Shown here in pieces: positions 11,900 through 23,100 of a DNA stretch of 64,000 bases. The DNA lies in NCBI RefSeq assembly GCF_003576645.1, contig NC_044924.1, positions 20,793,219 through 20,857,218 on the forward strand. The letters run 5' to 3'. The position numbers and the translations under genes were made by a program. The notes beneath the pieces were generated by a model. The model saw nothing but the letters and a program-made list of their open reading frames with translations, was not told where the DNA came from and did no database searches. Position 1 is the first letter of the stretch. Every line of letters begins with the position of its first letter. The DNA comes from Ipomoea triloba. Lineage: Eukaryota > Streptophyta > Magnoliopsida > Solanales > Convolvulaceae.

Positions 11900-12115
11900 A
11901 AAAAAAATAATTTGCATTTCTGGCAGAAGTATTTTCCCATGCATGCTCCACATTGTATACAATTTTGTTGAACCTGTCAAGTAGACAACACAAGTAGAGC
12001 AAAATCCTTAAAAAACTTTCCCCGGTTTCGATCAAACCTGTAACAGAAAAATGTTTAGGGACTCACATCTTGTTCTGTTCTGCAGAGGGAACATATGACC
12101 TGAAAACGTATCAAA
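11900..12115 (-). pseudogene. Captured fragment of a CHY zinc-finger (RCHY1/CHYR1-like) E3 ligase
   Basis: Two blocks on the minus strand: VICSLCRTEQDV (about 12065-12105), and after an intron ending in TTGACAG, QQNCIQCGACMGKYFCQKCK (about 11905-11985). The CX2C...CX2C...CX2C spacing and the wording match the CTCHY zinc finger of plant RCHY1-type RING ligases (RZFP34/CHYR1, MIEL1). The RING and rubredoxin-like domains are absent. It lies upstream of the Maf-like exons on the same strand, so the captured fragments are head-to-tail. Confidence 0.8.
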
Positions 12116-12194
12116 GAGACAAAATCAGAGAAGGATTTTATGATTAGCATTTTCTTGTTCTGTTCATTAGCATTTTCTACCTGATTAATGGGGA

Positions 12195-12345
12195 TTTAAG
12201 TAGCCTGGAAATAGGTTCTTGTATCTCGTCATTGACTTTTTTGAGATGCTCATCCTTCTTGGCTCTTGCAACATCTTCACTCAAATGGAGTCCAGAGCCT
12301 TGATGCACACTTGTTTCAGAAGAACCTTCAGTTTCTAGACCATCA
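12195..12345 (-). other. Possible captured exon, unidentified
   Basis: The minus strand reads through a hydrophilic stretch containing HLSEDVARAKKDEHLKKVND followed by EIQEP. Codon use and composition look exonic, but the gene was not recognised. The surrounding 12116-12660 is otherwise non-coding CACTA interior. Confidence 0.3.
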
Positions 12346-12665
12346 AATTAGCTCCATCAAATATTCCAAGTAATGCAGCCATGCAGTCATCCAATTTCAT
12401 ATTTATTCGTAATTTCCAAAACTGCAGTAGCATACACCAACCTCAATAGCATTTATTAGTAGCTAGGCAGCAGCAAAATTCAGCAGCAAATTCCCATATA
12501 ACCTTTAAATGAGCAGCAAAATCAATCAATAAAATCATTGTATTCAAATCCTATTACAGCAGTACAAACAGAGCACTGGAACCAATAATTCTAGTCCTTT
12601 ATTATCCACTTACTCTGCAAGCAACATTGCCATGACAGCAACATCCTTGCCTCAACTCTTTCCAA

Positions 12666-12956
12666 TCATAAATTCAGCTCTTCAGCCCATATGCAGATTC
12701 TTCCACCTATGAGCTCTTGGTTTAGCCTCAAGATCCTACCCAACAAAAAATTTTCAGCACCCCAAGCAGGACTCTGCTTAACAATTTCCAAGAAAATTGC
12801 AGTTCCTATCACAGCCCTGGCTTTCCCCTCTTCAAGATAGGCATTCTTCTCTTTATCAAACACAGTCCACAAATAGTCATTCACTGCCCTCAAAGCCACA
12901 TTCACCTTTGTCTCAAATTCTTTATCCTTTCCCATAAACTCTTTTACAATTCCCAC
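12666..12956 (-). CDS. Hypothetical ORF within CACTA element
   Basis: A 96-codon frame starting MGIVKEFMGKDKEFETKVNV and containing FDKEKNAYLEEGKARAVIGT. It is probably helical, with balanced charge. The family was not recognised. It lies upstream of the captured CHY/Maf/SAR1 series on the same strand, so it could be a fourth captured gene fragment or the first exon of a chimeric transcript. The GC-rich DNA just upstream (13015-13345) could supply a captured promoter or 5' exon. Confidence 0.35.
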   Translation of the reverse strand: MGIVKEFMGKDKEFETKVNVALRAVNDYLWTVFDKEKNAYLEEGKARAVIGTAIFLEIVKQSPAWGAENFLLGRILRLNQELIGGRICIWAEELNL

Positions 12957-13014
12957 CCAACTATAATAATAAAAAATTAAAATATAAATAAAAATTAAAA
13001 AATTACCTGCTTGC

Positions 13015-13345
13015 AGACGGAGACCTCCCGGCGGTGCGGCGGCGCGGCAGCGCGGAAGAGCTCCCAGCGGTGCGGCCTACAGCGATGGAGGACCTCCCGG
13101 CGATGCGGCTTGCAACGACTGCTGCGGAGGAGCGATGGGCTGTCGACGTGTTGCAGCGACTCCAGGCGGTGGATGGCGGCGGCCTTGCTTCGCGGCGATG
13201 GGCTGTCGACGGCGGTGGAGGTGTGGGACGGCGATGGAGTTGTGCGACGGGGAGGAAGTGAGCGACGGCAGTGGAGGCGTTGAAATTTTGCGTAAATGTA
13301 TCCGGTTGTGTGTTGTAGGCGAGGGCGAGGACCACGTGGTGTGAT
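13015..13345. other. GC-rich segment near the CACTA right end
   Basis: Much more GC-rich than its surroundings, with repeated GGCGATGG/TGCGGC words and a GGGCTGTCGACG phrase occurring twice (about 13137 and 13200). Overlapping ORFs on both strands are probably compositional. It resembles a captured 5' exon or CpG-rich promoter region; no gene was recognised. Confidence 0.4.
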
Positions 13346-13374
13346 TTTAATAAGTTTAATGTATCGGGCTTAGT

Positions 13375-13764
13375 TCATAACCCTACAACGTCGGTTACTA
13401 TAAGTAACCGACGTTGTAGGTTCAAATAAATTAATACGGCCCGATACGATGTCGGCTAAGTCCCTAGTCGACGTCGTATCGCGCCCGGAGCGTAAAAAAA
13501 ATTTGATACGACGTCGGCTAAATCTTCTAGCCGATGTCGTATCATAGGCCAAATGCTATTATGTGCGATATGACGTCGGCTAATCTTCTAGCCGACGTCG
13601 TATCGCGCCGTAGTATAATGTACACCCTTTAATGTCGGTTATTAGTAAATAACCGACGTTAAAGGGTTTTTATTTATTTTTAATTAATTAATGAACCTTT
13701 AACTTCGGGTATTTATTTAGCCGACGTTAAATACCCGACGTTGTATGTGATTTCTGTAGTAGTG
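13375..13764. repeat. CACTA right subterminal repeats
   Basis: Inverted and direct copies of (T)ACGTCGGCTA, some as palindromes with short loops: ACGTCGGTTACTATAAGTAACCGACGT-like at 13387, and variants with CGATACGACGTCGGCTA near 13440-13610. It ends in the inverted CACTACTACAG terminus. Unit sequence differs from the left array, so the two ends have evolved separately. Confidence 0.8.
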
Positions 13765-14925
13765 AGAACCTCCCAAGGGATGTGAAATCCTTCACAATAT
13801 CTACAAGGAATGATAAATATGTGCCATACACTGCTATGAATATTCAAACAAAATAAAACCCCAAAGTCATATTTGGACAAATCAATATTATTACTTCACA
13901 GTACCAAGCATGCAGTCCAAATTTTTACTCACCTCTCATTGTGTGAAGGCCTTTAGTTGAGCCCCCTAGTGGGAACGATGTACACAACCTAATCAATCTA
14001 CCACCCTAATGCCAAAGCCGATGCGCAAAAGTAAGTGAGGGTAGAGACATGGATCGCTCATCGCTAGTGGCTTGGGCGATCACTCTTTCTTCTCACTTCC
14101 TAGGGTAACGTCATCAAGCGACCTGACTTCACATGGAGCACCATGTTTTTTCGAAGAAGTGCAATGGGTCCTCTCTATTTTCTCATCTCCTATGAGCATT
14201 TCATGTGGGCAACCAACTTCAGATAAAGCTCTTATGCTTGTTCGAAGACTATGGTTGCTCACAACCTAGCGAGATGGCTTTCCTCGATTCTTATCTTTAG
14301 GAGTGGCCTTATTGCCTTTTCTACTTTTCTCCATACAACCCCTCATGCCTTTTTCGTGGGATTTAAGGGATTTTTTCACTCTAAGCTCACCAACAGGCTC
14401 ACCTTTTGTCCCATGTCCTACCATAATTCGTTCAATTCTAAGCTTCGCTTATCTTATATTTCTCAAATTAGGGGGTGCACACTCCCACTTCGAGAGATCC
14501 TTAACTAAGGTCTTCAAAAAAATAAGAGGTGAATATCATGCAAGCACACAAAATTTTCAAAATTTTCAAAATTCACATTTTTGGGTTAAAGTGGGGGTAC
14601 TTCCATGGATATTCAAAGAGAAAACCTTTTTTGCACAAACTTAGCATTCTTCATAGATAGAGTGAATAATGAAACACTATTCATGACTTGATTACGCCGA
14701 AACAATAAAAACAGAGTCTCTTAAAGTAATTTTTCAATTCAAAGCACAACGTGCTCTTTCCACATTTTAAACTAAACATCGTCCTCGATGTTATCCTGGA
14801 AGGCAGTGGAACAAAAGCACGGAATCAAAATAAAACTAAGATGAGCACCTTTCCACAATTTAGAAATGTTTCTAAGGCTCCGGAGGTTATGGAAAATAGA
14901 CACATGCGAATATTATACGGTGTAC
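13765..14925 (-). other. Athila non-coding tail, part 2
   Basis: Continues the tail interrupted at 7023. No convincing ORF; short plus-strand frames at 14072-14644 have no recognisable domain. Ends at the target duplication of the solo LTR. Confidence 0.5.
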
Positions 14926-16246
14926 TGGTAGATGCCAAAAGTACCTAATTATCTAGAACTAATTAAGTTGATTTCTTGCCAAAACAAAGTCTTGAAGAGT
15001 GCAATCATGTGTTTTCATGTTATTTTACTAACAAATTGCAAAAGAGTTTTGTGTGGTGTGTTTTGAAAGATTTCCACAGGATTAGAGGCTGAAATCAACC
15101 AAGGAAAGCATAAAGCAATGAAAAGAAGAACCAATCCACATGGGGACACACAAAGACCAAACCGGAAACAACAAAAGAGACGAAAACGGAGAGATTCACG
15201 CCCACAAGCACCACTACGCGTGTGAGCTGGCGTGGAACGCATCCACGCCAGTCCACACGCGTGTGAGCAGGCGTGGACGGGCACCAGAACCCTCCGCGAT
15301 GTTTTAGTATTTAAGGGACATTTCAACTAGGAGGAGGGGGTCTTTTGTCAATTTTTCACTTCTCACTTTAGGTTAGGGTTAGATAGGATTAGGGGGAGGA
15401 AGAAGAGCTCCTTGGAGAAGAGAACTTAGATCTCCATAGCCTTGAGATCCTTTTGGGTAAACTCTTTCATTGTAACTTGCTTTCTCTTTAGAACTCTCAT
15501 GCTTTTCCTTTTTGCTTTTCCTTTTCCTTCAAGTTATTTGCTTTTATTTTGATCTTGTAAATATGCTTTTCTATTTGAATGAGATATGTTGTTAAAGCCT
15601 ATGAAGGGCTAACCCTAGGATAGGGGCTATGAAGGATGGAGATTTGGTGTTCATGATCTAAAATTGATGAATGAGTTTGATTTCTTTGGGGAATGTTGAA
15701 ATTGTGTGTATGTTTTGTATGAACTTGTTAGATCGAGGGCCCCGATCTCTTCAAGAGTATAGGATCATCTCTTTGGCGAGATATCGCAAAGAGATGTAGC
15801 CCACTACCCACATCTCCCGCTCTCAATCTGAGAAGATGCGATCCGGAGGGAACTTGTAGACAAAGTGTGTGACAAAATTCCCCAACCGACTGAGGATTGG
15901 GAGCTTGAGTGTGACGCCACTCAGGACAATGTTCCAAGTTCCTTCAAACATAACTCAATGGAAATCAAACCTCTACCGTACGTTTCGAACCAATCTCCAT
16001 GATATTTTAGCCCCATCCGCTTTTATTCATATTCACTCTTTAAATCTCCTTAACCTTTGCACTCTTACTATTTCCCTCTACTAATCTCTATATGTTCAAC
16101 CTTCACGTTATCTAAACAATTCAAGATAGGAGACCTGTATATTCTCCAATTTTCCATCCACGAGAGACACGACACTCGGGGAGTTCATGACTCTTCGTTT
16201 TACCACCTTCACATTCACTACCTCACCATATAACTCACAACCATCA
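14926..16246 (+). mobile_element. Solo LTR of the Athila-type family, inverted
   Basis: A 1321-bp LTR, opposite in orientation to the LTR at 5707-6902. It starts TGGTAGATGCC and ends ACCATCA, and is flanked by a perfect 5-bp target duplication TGTAC (14921-14925 and 16247-16251). A self-complementary group of CACGCGTGTGAG / GGCGTGGA words (15180-15290) is prominent; weaker versions lie in the other LTR copies and in the Athila gag region near 24190. Because it is inserted in the Athila tail, it is younger than that element. Confidence 0.85.
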
Positions 16247-16251
16247 TGTAC

Positions 16252-16602
16252 CATATGCGTAAGATATTATGCAAGAAGGTGGTCAAAATTTCCACACTTT
16301 AGAATGAAAAAACGGGGTACGAGAAATGAATGTAAGGAGGGATAAGAGGTAGAAAACCTAGTAAGCATCCCAACTTCCAAATTCAGGTTTCAAACACTTG
16401 TGCATTCGTCAGACCATGTGCACTTGTCATATCCTGCATATTAAAGTATAGAACCTATAAAATAGGAAATCCAAAAACTTGGAGGCTTAACTACTTGTAT
16501 ATAAGAAAACGATAAAATGAAAGCAATGTAAATCTCGGGTTGCCTCCCAAGCAGCGCTACGGTTAACGTCTTTAGCCCGACGAATATAATTTGGTGATCT
16601 CG
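16252..16602 (-). other. Athila post-integrase spacer
   Basis: Non-coding. It contains the GGGTTGCCTCCCAAGCAGCG landmark at about 16538 with AACGTCTTTAGCCCGACG following, a phrase typical of the region right after Athila integrase when read on the antisense strand. Confidence 0.6.
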
Positions 16603-19600
16603 TCACTCATCTTCCCATGGCTCTAGCCTGTAACACTGGACTATACCTTGTAAGTTCTCCATTCCATAGTATTTCTTTATTTGATGACCATTCACTTTTA
16701 ATCTGCCTTTTTCGGGATGCAGAATTTCCAAGGTACCATAGGGAAATACTTTCATAACTACATACGGTCCAGTCCATCTGGATTTAACTTTACCTGGGAA
16801 TAATCTTAATCTGGAATTAAACAGTAGAACCCGGTCTCCTTCAGCAAATTCCTTGTTCCTCTTGATAGGCATATCATGATAGAGTTTTGATCTTTCCTTA
16901 TAAGTCTTCGACGTTTCATATGCAAGTAAATGCCATTCTTCAAGCTCATTGAGTTGGAGCATTCTTTCTTTTCCGGCCACAGTTAAGTCTTCGTTGAGTT
17001 TTTTAATTGCCCAGTATACCTTGTGCTCAATCTCGACGGGAAAGTGGCATGCCTTTCCGTAAACAAGTCTATACGGGGTGTGGTTCATATCGAAGTTTTA
17101 TAAGCTGTACGGAAAGCCCATAGTGTATCGTTAAGCTTATCAGCCCAATCTCCTCTGTGTTGTGCCATTGTTTTTTCCAAAATAGCCTTAATATCCCGAT
17201 TAGCATTCTCAACTTGACCGCTTGTTTGAGGGTGATATAGAACTCCCCCTCGATGTTGTACTCCTTGTTTTTGGAGTAATCTTCTCATAGGCACATTCCG
17301 AAAGTGTGTTCCTCTATCACTGATGACGATTCTAGGTACTCCAAATCTCGTGAATAGCCTCTTGAGAAATCGTATTACACTTTTGGCATCGTTGTTACGC
17401 AGTGCCTCTGCCTTGACCCATTTGGATACATAGTCAATTGCTACCAGGATGTACTTAAACCCTTTTGAATCTGGAAATGGTCTTGCAAAGTCGAGACCTT
17501 AGATGTCAAATATTTCACATGCGAATATGTAATTTTGTGGCATTTCATCACAACCTGTAATGTTTCCAATTCTCTGACACCGGTCACAATTTCTTACACA
17601 AATCTGAGCGTCACAAAATAGAGGACCAATAAAATCCTACTTCCAACACTCGTCTAACGGTTCTATTTGCTTAATGATGACCCATGCGGTGGCATTCCCC
17701 TAAAATTTCGTGCCCCACACTATCTGTTACGCATCGTCGAATTATCTGGTATCCGCATACTTTGAAGAGATATGGCTCGTCCCAAAAATAGAATCGAGAT
17801 TCTGCTTTCAGTATCCTTTTTGCGTGTATATCTAAGAATTCCAGCAATACTCCTCCTACGAGATAATTGGCGAGGTCTGCATACCATGGCGTAAGGAATA
17901 TACCCATTAATTTTTCTTTTGGAAAGTACTCATTAACATCCCTGGTCTTATCATGTCCTTCTTCATTTTCAAGTCTGGACAAATGGTCTAACGCGTTGTT
18001 TTATGCTCCTTTCCGATCCACTATTGTTACGTCAAACTCTTGCAATAGTAGAATCCATCGAATTAACCTTGGTTTCGCTTCAGGTTTGGACATAAGGAAT
18101 CTTATCGCAGTATGGTCAGTATGGATTATAACCTTGGACATTAAGAGATATGATTTGAACTTGTCTAATGCGAATACTATGGCAAACAACTCTTTTTTAG
18201 TGGTAGTGTAAGCTTGTTGTGTCTTTGTCAGCATTCTGCTTGCGTAGGCAATTGGTTGAAATCTCTTTTCATTTTTCTGGCCTAATACTACTCCAAACTG
18301 CAAAGTTGCTCGCATCACACATCAGCTTAAAGGGTTGATTCCACTTTGGTCCTACAAGGACGGGAGTATGTACCATGGCATTTTTAAGATCTTTGACTCT
18401 CATGGCTTCCTCATTCAATTCAAATACGGCATCCTTCTCCAATAATCTAGTTAGTGGCCTTGCAATTTTTGAAAAGTCTTTAATGAATCGTCGATAAAAT
18501 CCTACATGTCCCAAAAAGCTTCTTAATGATGTTACATTATGCGGCGGTGATAGTGTCTCAATTTTGTTGTCTTAGCTCTATCGACTTCAATTCCTTTCTT
18601 TGAAACTTTGTGCCCCAACACGATGCCTTCTTTAACCATATAATAACATTTTTCCCAAGAAAGCGCTAAATTCATTTGTTGGCATCGCTTTAGAACTTTT
18701 TCAAGATTCTTAAGGCATTCCTCAAATGTTTCTCCGAAAATTGTAAAGTCATCCATGAAAACTTCCATGAAATCGCCAATGAAATCTTCAAATATTGCTA
18801 ACATGCAACGCATAAAAGTAGGAGGAGCGTTGCAGAGACTGAATGGCATTCGTCTGTAAGCAAAAGTACCGAATGGACATGTAAAGGTTGTTTTCTCTTG
18901 ATCCTCTAATGCGACTAGAATTTGGAAATAGCCGCTCATCCCATCCAGGAAGTAGTAATAACCAAATCCGCTTATTCTTTCAATCATTTGGTCAATAAAA
19001 GGCTAGGGAAAATTGTCCTTGCGAGTGGCTTCATTCAGTTTTCTATAATCGATACAAACTCTCCATCTCGTTACTTTTCTGGTGGGAATCAGTTCACTCT
19101 TTTGATTTTCGATCACTGTTATCCCTCCCTTCTTAGGCACTACGTGAGTCGGACTAACCCACGTACTGTCTGAGATGGGATAAATCATTACCACGTCCAT
19201 CAGCTTGATTAGCTCATTTTTCACAACCTTAAAGGTGTCCGGATTAAGTCTTCGTTGTGGGCTTGTGGCTGAGCTACAGGTTTCGATCCTTCTTCTAACA
19301 AAATTTTATGTGTGCAGACAACATGATTTATTCCTTTGAGATCAGTTAACTTCCAACCTATTGCTTCTTTATTATTCTTCAACATCGTTACCAGTTATTC
19401 TTTTTGTATTCCCGAAAGATCTGTTGCAATCACGACCAGAAGTTCCTTTTCTGTTCCCAAGAAAGCATATTCAAGGTGCTCAGACAGCGATTTCAATTCT
19501 CCCTCTTTGTTTTTCTCATCTTCCTCTTTTTCTTTTTTCGTTCTCGACATCTATCTCCTCATCGTATTCATCAAATTCAACCCCTTGCTGTCCAACCAAA

Positions 19601-19946
19601 TCCTTCGCAACTTCTCCAACACAATTTATATTCTCAAACAATATAGAGTTATGCAAATTATCAATGGAATTAAATCGATCAACCTCGCGGTGTAAAGCAA
19701 CATTCAAGGTATTTAGCTCATGTTCATAGGTATTCACTTTGGGTTCTTTGCACCCGTGGGACATTCCCAATTAAAATCATGCCTTTTGGCTTTCGGCAAC
19801 TCGCATAAGTAGTCAATTTCATCATGCATAGAGTCAATGAAGAAACATTCATCCCCCTCTAAGGGGTATTTCATTATCTTGGTTATATCAAAGCTGGCAG
19901 ATTTGTCGCCTACTCGGATGACGAGCTTGCCTTCTCCAACATCTAT
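16603..19946 (-). pseudogene. Athila pol: protease end, RT, RNase H, integrase
   Basis: Read 5' to 3' on the minus strand: protease C-terminal part LIDVGEGKLVIRVGDKSASF (about 19885-19946); linker; RT block STWVSPTHVVPKKGG and RWRVCIDYRKLNEATRKDN (19003-19170); DGMSGYFQI, GTFAYRRMPFSLCNAPPTF and MEVFMDDFTIFG with the catalytic DD (18532-18987); RNase H YASRMLTKTQQAYTTTKKEL and VIIHTDHTA (18001-18318); integrase zinc and core parts with stops (17100-17980), YHPQTSGQVE...NRDIKAILE (17085-17294), and a C-terminal part GDRVLLFNSRL...KSRWTGPY (16603-17088). Frameshifts and stops occur at about 18520, 18270, 18000, 17640 and 17085. Inactive. Confidence 0.85.
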
Positions 19947-20097
19947 TAAGGTGATGGACAATTTTAAATAGTCCTCGCAAGTACACGAATCAATTGTAGT
20001 GATCGTGCGCAATAGCAAGGGTCGAACCCACAAGGAATTGATACAATGCAATTTAAATAAACTTAAAGAAAAGAAATAATTGAGTGAAAGTTTTGAA

Positions 20098-21341
20098 ATA
20101 TTCAAGGTGCAATATCAATAGTAAAAACTAAACCAAAAGATATGCAGAAAATCGAGACAAGAAATAAGCAATTAAAAACCGAGCAAGTAAAGATTGCAAT
20201 TAACAGGAGAAACAAAACTCTGGAGAAATTAAAAACCAACAGGAACGAAATGGCAGGTAATTAAGTAACTAGTAGGGAAAACAATACACCAGTTTTGAAG
20301 CAAGAGAGCGACTAATAAAAGAATAAAAGAATAAAGGCTAGGAACATGAATCAATAACCATTATTAATTCTGCATTTTAAGTCTAATATTGCCAACCAAT
20401 ATTCAAGGTGCAATATCAATAGTAAAAACTAAACCAAAAGATATGCAGAAAACCGAGACAAGAAATAAACAATTAAAAACCGAGCAAGTAAAGATTGCAA
20501 TTAACAGGAGAAACAAAACTCTAATAAAATAGCTTGGAGAAATTAAAAACCAACAGGAACGAAATGGCAGGTAATTAAGTAACTAGTAGGGAAAACAATA
20601 AAATAACAACGAAGCAAGAGAGCGACTAATAAAAGAATAAAAGAATAAAGGCTAGGAACATGAATCAATAACCATTATTAATTCTGCATTTTAAGTCTAA
20701 TATTGCCAACCAATATTCAAGGTGCAATATCAATAGTAAAAACTAAACCAAAAGATATGCAGAAAACCGAGACAAGAAATAAACAATTAAAAACCGAGCA
20801 AGTAAAGATTGCAATTAACAGGAGAAACAAAACTCTAATAAAATAGCTTGGAGAAATTAAAAACCAACAGGAACGAAATGGCAGGTAATTAAGTAACTAG
20901 TAGGGAAAACAATAAAATAACAACGAAGCAAGAGAGCGACTAATAAAAGAATAAAAGAATAAATGCTAGGAACATGAATCAATAACCATTATTAATTCTG
21001 CATTTTAAGTCTAATATTGCCAACCAATATTCAAGGTGCAATATCAATAGTAAAAACTAAACCAAAAGATATGCAGAAAACCGAGACAAGAAATAAGCAA
21101 TTAAAAACCGAGCAAGTAAAGATTGCAATTAACAGGAGAAACAAAACTCTAATAAAATAGCTTGGAGAAATTAAAAACCAACAGGAACGAAATGGCAGGT
21201 AATTAAGTAACTAGTAGGAAAAACAATAAAATAACAACGAAGCAAGAGAACGACTAATAAAAGAATAAAAGAATAAAGGCTAGGAACATGAATCAATAAC
21301 CATTATTAATTCTGCATTTTAAGTCTAATATTGCCAACCAA
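20098..21341. repeat. Four tandem ~313-bp units
   Basis: Units start at about 20098, 20400, 20715 and 21028, each beginning ATTCAAGGTGCAATATCAAT and ending CTAATATTGCCAACCA. Units 2-4 are nearly identical. Unit 1 is about 300 bp, lacks TAATAAAATAGCTT and differs near its 3' third. Purine-rich on the plus strand, non-coding. The pattern suggests recent unequal duplication of an original single unit within the 3.1-kb element. Confidence 0.95.
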
Positions 21342-22344
21342 TTTATGGGTTCGTTCTAACTATTATTTGACTAATCTATATGGCGTCCAAAATCAGTCAT
21401 GTATTATAATGGTTCATATGCTTAAAGACATTTATTTAAACCGTAAAAACCTATTAAGCCTAGAAGAACTTACGAAATACCCGGGTTGTGAACCAACATA
21501 AGCAATTAAATAAGACAATCTAATTGCTTATCTTTCTATCCTACCGAGCATAAAATTAATAGGCATGGTTTATACTCAATTAATTCCCTCAATTAGAGTA
21601 ATTAAAATTTAAATTTGCCATATTCAACTCAATTAATCTCTACGTAAAATTATAGAATAAAACATAATTGATTGGCGAAATTAAAACTAAAACTACTGCA
21701 AAGGTTTCATGGTAATTGTATCATGTTCCTGGGCAATAATTTAGTAATGCATAATAACCATACCTGAGACCAGCATGTTCGAAATTGACTCTAATTACTT
21801 AATTCAAATATATAAAAACAACGTAGCAGATCATTAAAACCTCAAAGTCACAAAACATTTTCTATTGAAAAAGAGATCCTAATTGTAATTATAATTGCAA
21901 GCTAAATACAAATCAAGAAAATAAAGGAGAAGGAATAAATTGCTTATGCCTGCCAAACGAAATTGCTGCTGCCAAGAATCTGTGCCTAGACCAATTTTCA
22001 CCGCCCAAAAAAATGGTCGCTACCTCCCGACTAAACCCAGAACATAATTGAAGCCGAACGAGGAAGTCTTCGCTGCTGTAATTTGTTGCTGCCAAAGAGA
22101 CAATTCTCCGCGTCGCCGCCGATCGGACTTCGCAGGAGATTGACTCCTAAATTGATTCGGAGTGAATTGATAGATTGGTGATGATGAATTCCTTGAATCG
22201 TTTATATTGTCCAGGCTCAACTCTTTCTTCGAAATTGCTCCGGTGGTTCATCGCTTCAATCGGATCTCTCAAGGGTTTGTTGAAGACTTCGCTGCAATGC
22301 CGTCCGATTCTGATTCGCGTTGATTGACCAACTGTGCGCCTCTC

Positions 22345-22350
22345 CTTCTC

Positions 22351-22385
<35 letters not shown>

Positions 22386-22841
22386 GGCAAAAACTTGTGT
22401 GAGACCGTCTCACCATGAGACAGGTCGGATCGGGTCGGGTCAAGATGCAAATGTATCACTTATATGCACAAATGTCATTCTTATATGCTCAAATATAATA
22501 CTAATCAGAAATAAATTTTTTTGTTACTTATTAGGGTAAATGTAATACTTTTAAGGGAAAATACAATACTTTTACATTTCGATTTAAAAGTATTACATTT
22601 TTCCTCAAAAGTATTATATTTGCCCTTATAAGTAAGAGGCACTTGTCTACATTACTTATTATAAAAAATGTATTACTTTTTCTCTTATAAGTAACAAAAT
22701 TGTATTTTTGATTAGTGTTATATTTGAGCATATAAGTGTGAGATTTGCACATATAAGTATGATATTTGCATGGTACTTTGACCCGACCCGACCCGTCTCA
22801 CGAATAAGGATCCGTGAGACGGTCTCACACAAGTGTGACCC

Positions 22842-22865
<24 letters not shown>
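22345..22865. repeat. MITE inserted in an AAT microsatellite
   Basis: (AAT)n tracts at about 22350-22384 and 22842-22871 flank an inverted-repeat element. Its left end includes ACTTGTGTGAGACCGTCTCAC and its right end is the complement, GTGAGACGGTCTCACACAAGT, each itself partly palindromic. The interior has GGATCGGGTCGGGTCAAG and its complement, then several AAGTATTACATTT/ATATAAGT words. A known widespread plant MITE type. The TSD is hidden by the microsatellite. Degenerate relatives appear to lie near 31010-31195 and 39400-39590. Confidence 0.8.
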
Positions 22866-22873
<8 letters not shown>

Positions 22874-23100
22874 TAAGATTAAGAAATTATTGGGCTGACA
22901 TGATTTTAATAACTAACTTTTCTTTTGAAAGCAATAACTAACTTAATTTAATAATAAAAACAACCTCAAAAATTAACAATATTATTAAAAACTACTTATA
23001 GCAATAGTAAATAAAATTAGATAAAAAATTAATCACTAATTGCAAATTAACTATAAAAAGATTATTTAAAATAACAATAAAAATAATGTTTATCATAAGG

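Larger units (their letters stand above)
7024..13764. mobile_element. CACTA transposon carrying host gene fragments
   Basis: Left end CACTACTACACAAACGG (7024) and right end ...TTTCTGTAGTAGTG (13764) are inverted copies of a CACTA terminus. Flanking trinucleotides are ACA and AGA, one mismatch from a perfect 3-bp TSD. Both ends carry dense subterminal repeats of ACGTCGGCTA in both orientations, the normal binding-site array of CACTA elements. No TNP2/TNPA-like transposase frame was recognised in the 6.7 kb. The interior instead holds exons of a CHY zinc-finger protein, a Maf-like protein and SAR1, all on the minus strand, plus a solo LTR. It is a non-autonomous, gene-capturing (Pack-type) element inserted into the Athila tail. 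Confidence 0.85.
19952..23095. mobile_element. 3.1-kb TGAT...ATCA element inserted in Athila protease
   Basis: The plus strand begins TGATGGACAATTTTA and ends ATGTTTATCA. It is flanked by perfect 5-bp target duplications TAAGG at 19947-19951 and 23096-23100. Removing it joins the protease codons ...TRAL to IDVGEG in frame, so the boundaries are secure. TG...CA ends and a 5-bp TSD indicate integrase-mediated insertion. No internal ORF, PBS/PPT or direct LTR pair was found, so it is either a long solo LTR or a non-autonomous (LARD-like) element. It contains four 313-bp tandem units, an AAT microsatellite and a MITE. Confidence 0.8.

Noticed and set aside
13003..13344. Four overlapping Arg/Ser/Gly-rich ORFs
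   Set aside because: GC-rich composition opens several frames on both strands at once; none has a domain.
17867..18211. Plus-strand ORFs across 17867-19729
   Set aside because: Antisense to the Athila pol on the minus strand, which carries the recognisable RT, RNase H and integrase motifs.
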